Source of the DNA: Branchiostoma floridae
Taxonomy: Eukaryota; Chordata; Leptocardii; Amphioxiformes; Branchiostomatidae
Length of the DNA stretch: 64,000 nucleotides
Assembly (NCBI RefSeq): GCF_000003815.2
Contig: NC_049997.1
Coordinates: 6,805,134-6,869,133, forward strand
Direction: 5' to 3'
In this document: piece after piece, positions 45,167-57,100 of the stretch
Layout: each line of letters begins with the position of its first letter
Position numbering within the stretch: the stretch's first letter is position 1
The notes under the pieces: generated by a model
Told to the model about the DNA's origin: nothing
The model's database searches: none
Seen by the model: only the letters and a program-made list of their open reading frames with translations
Position numbers and translations under genes: made by a program

Positions 45167-48100
45167 TCAAGAACCGTACTTGTCCTGAAGAAAAACGGAT
45201 ACAAAACAGTCAGACATGAACAACACAAACTGGTGTCATACTTAGGCTCGAAATACTTATTTCTGCATACTCTGGCGCAGGTAGCGTTGAAAATTACCTG
45301 CACCAGAAAAATTTTACCTGCACCACTCTGAATTTAGGAACCATTGCTATTTTTTTTCTTTCACATGATCATAGCCTGCTCATCACATGATCATCACGTG
45401 ATCAGAACCTGCTTGTCTCATGATCATCACATGACTATCACATGATCAGAGCCTGTTTCCCACCTGTATGGTATTAACAACACCGTTGACTAGGGTGGCA
45501 ATTCTGGCCGAATAATGTTACTATCACATGATCATCACAATTAATCACATGATCAGAGCCTGCTTGTCACATGATCATCACATGATCAGATCCTGTTCAT
45601 CACATGATGATCACATGATCAGAGCCTTCTCATCTCATGATCATCACGCGATCCTAGCCTGTTCCTCACCTGTATGGTATTAACGACACCATTGACTAGA
45701 GTGGCAATTCTGGCAGCAGTTGACTTCACCCCCTCCTTGAGTTGGGATCATAATATTACTATCACATGATCATCACATGATCAGAGCCTTCTCATCACAT
45801 GATCATCACATGACTATCCCATGATCAGAGCCTGTTTGTCTCATGATCAGTCCTCACCTGTATGGTATTAACGACACCGTTGACTAGAGTGGCCATTCTG
45901 GCGGCAGTTGACTTCACCCCTCGAGTTGGGATCACAATGTTACTACATGTATCACATGATCAGAGCCTGCCATCACATGATCATCACATGACCAGACCAT
46001 GTTCCTCACCTGTATGGTATTAACGACACCGTTGACTAGAGTGGCCATTCTGGCGGCGGTGGATTTCACCCCCTCCTTGAGTTGGGACAGGTCTGGGCCG
46101 GCCATGTCTGCGGCGCTCCGTGACGACTGTCGTGGCCTGTCCTCACCAAACAGGTCTGCGCTGGAGATGGACTGATTCCCGCTGAACCGGTCCAATCGCT
46201 GCTGAACCTCAAACTGAAATGAGGAAAAGCATGAATCACTACAGGCCAGTAGAAACAGTCTCCTGGCTCCCGGGATTTGATTCCAAACCCGACAGCTTAC
46301 TAACCCAACCCCAACACCGCGACGCTATGTTTGACTGTAGACTATAAACTCTTCTCTACTTTGCTCTTGTTATTTTCTTCAGCCGGTAAGCGCCTACCCA
46401 TATAAATTGTTCATTGTCTAATCGGTCCAAGATCTGGTCCACTAATTCTTTTCAGGTTTTTTCTTTTGTACCGGTCAGACAAGAAAAAACGGTTTTGTAC
46501 CAGTACAGCCCTAAGTCAATTGCTCTATCACATTACAAATAATCGGCACTTTTTGACAACAAAGAGACAAGAGCCTACCTCTGGTTTCTCCCTCCCGAAG
46601 AACTGGTCTGAAGAGATGCTCTTGGCATTGGCAAACTTGGTCTGTGCCGCGTCAGTCTCGGAGTAGGACATTCCGACTGGCTCCTTCCTTCGGCTGGTCC
46701 TGGGAGGAAAATTTTTAAAATCAGAATAAGTAATCAATTCACAGGATACATCAATGAAGCTTAGACATCCAGGTGACAAGATATGTCAAATAGCGGTTAC
46801 TGAAGCAACTGGATATGATTTAGGAAATGGTCAGACAAAAACAATATTCAGATCCCAAATGGTTCAACTGTGTATTTCTTTGCAATATACATAATGCAAA
46901 ATGCTTCAGCATTTGATATCCAATATAATAGGCACTTGTGAGGCCCACTTTCCACAGAAGCAAATTAAAAAGGCACAATAAGCATGCAATATCTCTGTTC
47001 CTTTACAATGCATGTACATGTCTATCTGTGTATTGCTCAGCTCAATGTGCAAATCTTGGTGTGCACACCCCTACAGCCTGTCTTGTACACACCTCCCTCC
47101 ACCACTACATGCAGTGCATTACTTAAGCCCTTGTCACACAGTATTTGTGGATTGCCAGAACGTTGCCTGGCTGACAGAGGGTCACTCAGATTTTTTTTCT
47201 GAGAATCTACCACATACAATGTATGTAGACATTGACTGTTCCCTAAAAATTGCGCAAGAGAACACCAGGTCACCATGTATTACTTCCAGAAACATCATTA
47301 AGACCTGGCAAACTCGTCAGCTGATCAATTTTGCACTGTGTGACAGGGGCTTTATACCCAGCACCTCTGCGTTTTTGCAGGCTTTTTTGTGTATGGAGTG
47401 GTACCTTTCATCCAGTTCGGATTGCCACTCTTCTTGTGTCATGTCTTCTCTAGAATAGGTGGGTGATTGGTAGATGTAAGTCTTACAACTTGTATGTAGT
47501 TGTAGAACAGGGCTGTCTCAAGGTGAAAATTATTTTCTGCCCCACTGTTTTGGCAGCACACATGATCATTTTTGTTTGTAAATCTGACATTATTTCGTTA
47601 CACCAGTCATGAAGCTCAGATTTTTTGAGGATCAATTGTTTTCTGTTCCAACCAGCAATTTATTAGCCCCAAAATGGACGGAGGGGTCCTAGAGACAGCT
47701 CTGGTGTAGTATCTTATTTCTAAGAGTACTAGATTTACTCTACATGTGTTTTGTGTACGGTTTTGCATTACTCTCTAGCTGTAAGTGCAAGTCTAATTTT
47801 TTTTTCACAATCACATGGTTATCACATAATTTTTACAGTTATCACAATGATTTTCACATTGTTGGTATTACATGGTTATTACATGATTTTCAATTATCAC
47901 ATGATTTTTACATGGTTATCGATATCAATGGGAACTTTCAAAAGGTCTAAGGTCATAATTAGGCTTTTCTGTCAAGTTGAATCATTAACTTTATGCAGTC
48001 CTTCATAGAAAGAACCAAGGAAAAAAAATTCTAAGCTGTTTGTATCTAATGGTTTATCATAAGACAATAAGACTTAAGACATCATGAATGGAAAAATTAT

Positions 48101-51100
48101 ACCAACCTTTCCCTGGATGGGGCAAAGTCATCTTCCCTCTTCCTGTCTATCTTCTCCCACTTCAAATCACCCAGTCCGTCATCGCCATAGTTACCTCTGT
48201 CCCGGCCGCGGTCTCGGAACGGGTTGTCATTATATCTGTGGTGTTGAAGAAACTCTGGTGAGATACCATTCTAGTCGTTCTGGCCACTTTGTCAAAAACG
48301 TACTTGTCTAAGTAAGAAATAGCTGCTAAGCTAGACAGGGAAATTTCGAAAAAGCCATCATAACCCCTTCTCTACCCCTTTTTGGCGCTGTTTATGTTTA
48401 ATGATGCTTTTCTTACATACAAATGAATGAAATAAGACTCTTTGAATGAAAATTGCACACTATGAAAGAAAGAAAGATTTTATTGTTACTCACTTAGGGG
48501 GTCCGGAAGTGTAGCTGGATGCAAAGTCGTCGAAACTGTCAAAGTCGTCACGATCACGTTCCTTTCGTGAGGACGACACGGGCGTGACCTGGTCAATCAC
48601 CTTCATCTCTTGGACCGAGTGGGACACGCCACTGGAGGAAATCACATGATCATCACATGATCAGGGCATGAGCATCACATGGTCAGGGCATGAGCATCAC
48701 ATGGTCAGGGCATGTATGAGCATAATGCCATCACATTACATTCTGTTCTTTTCAGAGCCTGACTCACAGCCACTATATATACCTTGAGGAGGATTTGCTA
48801 AACCAGCCTGAGGTTTCTACTTTTGTGGGTGTGGCCAATAACCAGCGGTCAGCCAATCAGAGAACTGTCTAAATGATTTCTTTAGGTAAAACTGATTATC
48901 TGATTGGGTAACAGCTGGATAGAGTTCACAATCACAAAAAAGTTCCTTTATTTACTTCAGAGCAATTTGTTACAAACAATCACTGCATGGCTAATATTTG
49001 GGACAATTACACCAAAAAGCAGTTCCTCAAACAACTGGATATGATTATGGAAATGGTCAGACATTTCGTCAGTGACACTGAATTTGGGACAATTGTTTTT
49101 GGAACTGCAAACTGTTTCTACTCTACAAAATACTAAGGAATGACATAATCATCACAAGTTTTATATCATAATCTAATCAGGCACTCACCTCCTGGTCCCA
49201 GCTATCCCCATCCCTAGTCTCCGGCCTTCAGGTATAAGATGGCATATCTACACTAACACCTAGAGTAGACCCTCAATTTCAACAGACAACCTGCACTAGA
49301 AATAAGTGTGGTTTATCCATCACCTATCACAAAGAAGAAGAAGAAGAGTGCTCACCTCCTGGTCCCAGCCATCCCCATCCCTAGTCTCTCGGCCTTCAGG
49401 GATAAGGTGGCATACCAGGTATCTACACCAACACTTACAGTAGACCCCCAATTTCAACAGACAACCTTCTGTACCAGCAATACTAATAAGTGTGGCAGAT
49501 CCATCAACTGACACAAGGAAGAAGAAGAAGAGGGCTCACCTCCTAGTCCCAGCTATCCCCATCCCTAGTCTCTCGGCCTGCTTTGCCTTGCGGGGGTCCG
49601 ATGCCTTCAGCTTTTCCTCCTGCTGTTTCATGTTCTTACTCATGTTCATGTCTTGGTAGGCTAGGCGCATGGACTGGACCCTAATGTCATAGAAGAAGCA
49701 GAAATAGTGTTAAAGTTAGAATATTAGACACCAAGCAAGATTCAGAACTTAAACAGTGTCTCCTTCTGCTGTTTCATGTTCTTACTCATGTTCATGTCAG
49801 GGTTCTAGCTAGTGCATTTTAGCGTAGTGGGCCACTACGCTAAAATTTTTGACCACTACGCTAAAATAAGGGCCACTACGCTAATTTTTAACTAGTGTAG
49901 TGGTGCTTTGCTATCATTTGCTTGTTCAACAATGTCTAATCAATGTCTGAACAATGAAAAATGATGATATGCCACTCACAACTGACCCCAAAATCCTTCA
50001 AATTACATGTGATGTTAACAGAGTGCCAACTTTTAACTCTACATTTTCAAAATGACCCCCTTCCACACCAATCTCCTGATTGGTCGCTTCACTACCATGC
50101 CATTCCCACTACGCTAAAATAAAATCCTGGCTAGAACCCTGCATGTCTTGGTAGGCCAGGCGCATGGACTGGACCCTAAAATCACAGGAGAAGCAGTTAG
50201 ATAAACTCTACCTTTCAGAAATCGTCTTTAAATACAACACAGGGTATTTGGTATCACCCGAGGTATGGCCTGACCGCGGGTAGCATCGCTAGAGTTCCAA
50301 CCTACAGGAGGTCATGTCAGGCCAACTCGAGGAAACTTAACTTTATTGCAAAGAAGAGCATAAGACGCGACATCAATGCACATGGCTTCAACAACTTATT
50401 TCGTTGAATCAAACAAAAGTTAAACAGCTGTTTCAATTTTCAACAGCAGCGCACGCAAGCAGGTTACAATCATTTGAATTGAAGTATGGAGCCCTGGGTC
50501 ATACTGTAAAATATAGACTGTTTGAAACACCGATATTGGGATTTTATAGATATGGTTTATCCCACAATAGAAAATATCAAAGATTTGATACTTACATGGG
50601 GGTCTCTTTGCTCTCTTCTTTCTTGACCTGAGCATCCATCTCAGCTTTGAGCTTGTCCTGCTCCAAGGCTTGTTTCTCGATCGACTTGAAGTCCTTCTTG
50701 ACTTTCTGTGCACCCAGTCCTCCCTTCTTAGCTCCCAACTGGATAAAAACAACATCATCTTTGTTATCTATGAAAAGTACACAACACAACTAGTACTATG
50801 CTTTTTTAAAGAGTAACCAACTGTCCATATCATAACATCAAAAAGAATCCAGCTGGTCCACTGGTGCACTACTCTTCCATAGACCATTCATTATTGATTC
50901 ATTATGCTATTTATTGATTCCAATTGATTTTGCATTGTGCCAAGTCTCGCAGTCTTTAAGGTAGCAGAACACAGTATTAGTGGGCGAACCCCGGGGTGTA
51001 TGACGCGGGTACATAAAATAGTACGGATAAACTTGTTGAAGGAGAGGTAAAAAGCCTTATTTGAGGGGCAGCCAGATATAACCTGTGCTACGTGGTCACG

Positions 51101-54100
51101 GAAGGTGTCGACTCTGAGACTGCATGGTTTGGATTGTGAAAGTTTTCTATTTTGTGTATAAATGCGCCCCATTACGCAACTGCCTTTCTAGCGTGAGCCG
51201 GCTGCAGTTCTGTGATCTCCGCAGAGGGGCATTTCAAAGAGGGCGTGAGAAGACGATACGCCGACAGTATTTTTTTGTTTTTTAATATATTGTGGCTTGT
51301 ACCTTCAACTCAAACATATCCAATTTTGGTATTCCAAAAGTGCTCCCTACTATATTTTTCATTGCGTCGAAGCTAGTCACCTTGAGGCCCTTAACTATAG
51401 AAATCCCCATAGGCCGAAAACTGTGTTCTGCTACCTTCAATGTGTATTGTACACAACATCAGCAGGGTGCTGCCTTAATCATAAAAGATTTTACATACCC
51501 CAGATTTTGTTTTCTTGGCACTGGCTGGTTTCCTGGTGCCTATAGTGGGCTTGTGACTTTCTGAAGAGGGGAGAAAATAAAGGACTTAGTAAAGTATTTT
51601 CAAAACTAAATCATTGTAAAACATTTCTTTTGCAAAGCCATTCAGATGCTTGACAGAGCAAAGCTCATGAGGAGATTTGCAGCTCTATAGTGCACATTTT
51701 CTCATCAAGGGTAGTTAGAGCTACATGCAAGCAAGAATGATAGCATGGAAAAAGCACAAACTTAGTGTCTGAAAAAGAGAAAAACTGATCAGCAAATACT
51801 TCAAACCACTGGAACAAGAAAAATTTTAATCAGGCTTGCAATTGTTGGCACAAACCAATGCGAATAACGTTCTGAAAGAAACAGATTTGGCAAGCCAATA
51901 AAACAGTGGTTTATTTCAGCTCTCCAAATGCACTAGTACTGGGTTGTCCCTTAAAAGTACAGGGACAGTACATTTTTAATAGCAGGGATGGAGAGCAGTG
52001 TTAGTAAAGTATGATGCTGAAACTGCAAAACGAAATGTGAAAGGTGGATAGAAGCTAGAACAACAGTATCAATAGGCCAACATGAACACAAAAACAGATG
52101 CATACTGAGCAAAAAGTGTATACAATACTACAAACATTCTTTGGCTACATCCAGAACAGGTGGAGAAAAAATAAACAAAATAATCAGTTCCACCAGCAAG
52201 CAATACTTAAACATCTACAAACCACCCGACCCCCTCCAATGAAACCATTGCTTTGAAATATGATCACAAAGGAATCAAAACACGTTCTATCTCAACATCT
52301 GTGGTCCCATCTGATATATACTTGAGAGAAGCAAAAACAGTTTCTTTCCATAATTTGCATCAAACTGCATATAGACAGTTCCTTTTCGGTTTAAGTCTTT
52401 TGAAACTTTCTGCTTCTCCAACTCAAAGTTTAAGAGTTGAGATATGTAAAGGATTTTTAGACATCAAGGTAATCAAATACAGAATACACAGTCACTGACA
52501 AAAGATAGCGCTGAATCGTTTGACCATGTACAAAATGTATCCAGTTTCTTGCACATAAAAGCAAAGACGGGAACAATAGGGGGGAGGGTAGGTAGGGGGG
52601 TTTGCAGACATGCACTATTCAGGGTTCTAGCCAGGATTCTATTTTAGCGTAGGGGTAATGGTAAGGTAGCCAACAACCAATTAGACGGATGGTGTGGAAG
52701 GGGGGTCTTGGCCCTTCCACGGTGAGATTTTGAAAATGTAGAGTAAAAGTTTAAAACGTTGGCATGATAAGGGTACCAGTGAGGGGACTTACTGTAACTC
52801 TGTTGACATCACATGCAATTTGAAGGACTTTTGGTCAGTTTGGAGGGGCATATCATCATTTTTCATACATTATACTTGATTAGACATTTCAACAAGTAAA
52901 TGATAGCAAAGTACAACTACGCTAGTTGAAAATTAGCGCAGTGGTCCTCATTTAAGCATGGTGGTTGCAAATTATAGCGTAGTGGCCCGTTACGCTAAAA
53001 TGCACTAGCAAGAACCCTGCTATTCACACGGCTCACGGTGCGACCTGAGGCTAGCCTGTGTCCTGACAGCAGGGCTGCCTCTGGAGTTGGTGTCAGAGCT
53101 GCTAGAGGGCGCACATAAATGGTAACAGTGAGTGGAGGACTGAACCAAAAGCACAAACCTGCTGCAAAGCAATTCAGACTTGTAAGCAGGGCTGTATCCA
53201 GCTTTTAATTTTTTTTCTGTCCCACATATTGTAAAGGATGTTGTTGCTTTTTGTTGTTAATCTGTCATTTAAGCTTCGAAAATACATTTTAATCAATTTC
53301 GTGTCATATTTTTGGACAGACAGGATAAATTTTTTCTATTCCAACATGCAAATTTCCATTCCAGGTTGGAGGAATAGGTCTCAAAGACAACCCTGTAGGA
53401 TGCAGGGCTGTATCCAGCTTTTAATTTGAATTTTCCTGTCCCACTCTTTGCTAGGGAAGATGTGGAGTTTCTCTATAGCATGCCTTGGAAGGCAATAACC
53501 ATGAATAAATGTGTGGAGCATTGCAAAGGAAAGGGACATATGATTGGAATTTGGAAGCCTGTTAATTTTCAACACTAAATCAGTTACTTATGAAATATAC
53601 TTTCTGTTGTGAAGTCAAGATTATTGGACGAATGAGGTGAACTTTCTCATCCCAAGAAGCAAATTTCTAGTGTCCCGGCATGTCCTGGAGACAGCCCTGT
53701 CTGCATGTAAGACGACAGTAATTCACAGACACAAATGTGCAAAAAGAAGCAAATCTTCACACTGACACAGTTTCTATCAGTCTGTAAAAAAATACATTGT
53801 ATTCCTTTAAAACATAACACAGCTGTTTGTAACTAACCTGCAGTCAGCTTGGCTGCTGTAGGGGACATGCTCAGGGCTGCATGGACATCTGGTGCCCGTC
53901 CGTCCGCATCTTCTGCTTGTCCAAGAAAGACTATGGTTAGTGTGTTAATATACTAATTTCAAGTGTTGTAACAAATGATTGCTGAAGTTACATTTCTTGG
54001 CACAGTGAAAGATTATGCGCTCATCACAAAATGAATCGTCTTTCATTATGTTACTGCAGTTGTTTCATCCATGAACTCAAAAACAACGCGAACCCTCGAC

Positions 54101-57100
54101 TTAACTTGGGTGCCATCCTCTGCAGTAACCATTGGCTCAATCTTTTTGCCGACAAACATGGCTCCAAGACCATGTTTAGCCAGGGAAAAGATTTAGCCAG
54201 TGGTTACTACAGAGGATGGTAGCCAGCAGGGTTGTTATAAATCCACTAGCCCGATTGTCCTGGGCAAATGAAAGTAGTTCAGGCAAGTGAATTTTCTATG
54301 TACTTGCCTGATAGGACAAGTGAATTTTAGAAAACTTGTCCATCCCTGCCCAGGCTAACCATGAAAACATTTGGACAAGTGAGCAGTCATTACCTGATTC
54401 TTCTGCCTTCTTCCCATTGGTTGGCATCTGTATCGGAGTGGACAGGGCCGACCCAACCAGACTGGGGGCGGCGGGCGAGACGGGCGCCACTTTTGTCCCG
54501 TTCACGTGCTCGTCAAAAAAGTCGACCTCCTTGTGTTCAGGCGAGGTGGGCTCGTGCATGTGCCCGTGTGTGTCAATGTGGAGCTGTGGGGGACAGTTTG
54601 GTCAGACAAACAATGATTATTTTATGTCGATGTAGGTTAGACAAAACACATCCAGGTAATAAGATACACCAAAAAGTAGTAACTCAAGCAACTGGATATG
54701 GTTTTGGAAATGGTCAGACATTTCGGATAGAATCCACTATCCTTCGTCAGTGACATTGAAACGTCTGACCGTTTCCAAAACCATATCCAGTTGCTTGAGT
54801 AACTACTTTTTGGTGAATGATTATTGTACGTAATTATTGTCATTTCAATAAACATTTTGTGATAAAATGTAGTTTAGATGGGAAAGAGGTTGATCCTTGT
54901 GTTCAGGCGAAGTGCCCTGTGTCAATGTGGAGCTGTGGGGGACAGTTTGGTTGATCAATACGTAAATATTATAATTTCTACTCCTCTCGCCAATCTACCG
55001 AGTGACTGTCCAGTAGGTTCATGCTGGTTAAGTCACACGCCTTTATTCTTCCTGACACAAGATTTCTTTGGTCTACCATGGCCTGACTGCAATTTATCAG
55101 AATTAGGATTGTGCCAGTATTACAAGTATATCTATAAAATTTCTTACGACAAAAAAAAATCAAGGTATCACAACTTACATAATGTAGGTGTTGAGTCATT
55201 TCAACTTGAGAAGGATCAGAGTACTGATCGAAAGCTTGTTGGTAAGCACTTTATTTTGTGCATGGATATCTTAAAACTGTAACATAAGGTATCACACCTG
55301 TGTTCCATATTTCCTCATGGCGGCAGAAGCCAAGCCGTGTAACTTGTCCTTGTACAAGGTCGCGGCACGACTGTTGTACTTCATCTTGGCGTCGTTAGTC
55401 GTGCAGCCGTGTTGGCGAAAAAACTGCTCCTGTAAGTGTAAACATGATGTAAGAACGGTGAGGAAAGAACACTGTTACAGTAGATCTTTATTCTCGTACA
55501 GATACAAAAAACTTTGGAAACAAGAAAGACTTGCTAGAGTCTTAGAGAAACAAGAATAAGAGGAAGTACTGTAAATAGAACAAATAAAGATGTAATGTTC
55601 GCAATGGTTTTATTTTCACAGTGACTGCTTCACTGCAAACTTAAAACCGCCACCAAAATTTTTGGTCTATAGTCTACTGGCCTTCCCCCTTGTCTAAGCA
55701 CTACTGTACATCAGTATTGTCATGTATGTATTAGAGCACTATGTACCTAGCTTTTCAAACTGGCTGTCCTAAATAATGGCATCATCATTATCATTGGTTG
55801 GCATCGGTATTACAATCATGTGACTTAGTTGTATTGTTTTATATACAAACTTAAAACTGCTGCATACACTCCATTTTCCCACTACTGCAGATTTTAATCC
55901 CTGCAAACTTAAAGCCTTTTAGTTTACACTTATACATATAGCCGGCTGTACTTACAGCATGGGCATTCCCGCCCGCCTGCATACAGCGCAGCTGGTGCCA
56001 TGTCCAGTTTGTGTCCAGCTGAGTGGACCTGTGTGGGAGATAACACTGTCAATTACAAATGTAGTGATACAAGTATATACTTAACTAGCAGAACTTAAGT
56101 CTTAAAATTCATGATTGCAATGAAATGGACAATACTTTGGCAAGTAGACTCAAATTACTGCTGATGTAAAGTAGTCTTTACTTGTCGTTTGGCAATTGTT
56201 TGACAAAAGTCCAAGGAGGTAGTGTAATCCATATTACTTCAAAGTATTAGCAGTTACATTTTACAAGCTATCACATGTTATGATTATTGGTTGTACTTTT
56301 ATTAAGTTGATTTTTAAAACAAACAAAAAGTGAAAATGAAAATGTTTAGTTTCAAACTTTTTGACAAAGACATTTGCCATATGAATCACTGTTGGAAGGG
56401 TGTGGTCTGACTGATGAAGTGTTACAGTCAGCATTTGACCTTTGCAGAAAGACTACATGTACATTGTTTCTCCTCTACATAAACATGAATTTTCTTTTTC
56501 TTAGACTAATAGTTTTGGGCATACAGTTCATATGTGAGAACTGTGCAGTCATTAATTGAAGTAAATTGAACTTAATTTGTTTCTTATGTTCTTGAAAAAA
56601 GCCCCATCCACTCCAGGAAACCACACCATTCTGTTAGACATTCTGTCAATACTAGACTTATGCCTGTGTCAATGGGAAAAATTATCTAAGCAGCCACCAC
56701 AATGTGGTCATATTCTGTGGCCCGGGGTCCTTATGTACAGGTGGTGACTTGTATGTTTGACAGTCATGCTGTGTATTTAGCATGACTTTTGTACCATCAA
56801 ATTGGACAACAAATCCTGAACACTCTTTGTATAATTGGATTACAAGATGACGTCAAATGACTAACAACACAACCAGACTATGTTAACCCACCTGACAAAG
56901 GACAGATGCACACCCAGCGAGCGGTGAGTCGCTGAGCAGTCAATGCACAGGAAGACCCCATAGGTCACGGAACTCCATGTCGGGTTATTGGCTTGACAAT
57001 CAAAACATATCTGGACAACAACAAAAAATACACAGCCATGTGGATTACCTCTTAATAAAGTTCACATATACATGTAGAATGGACATGTACATTCATGATG

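Noticed and set aside
54361..54753. 130-residue forward open frame
   Set aside because: Antisense shadow of ARFGAP exon 5 extended into a MITE.
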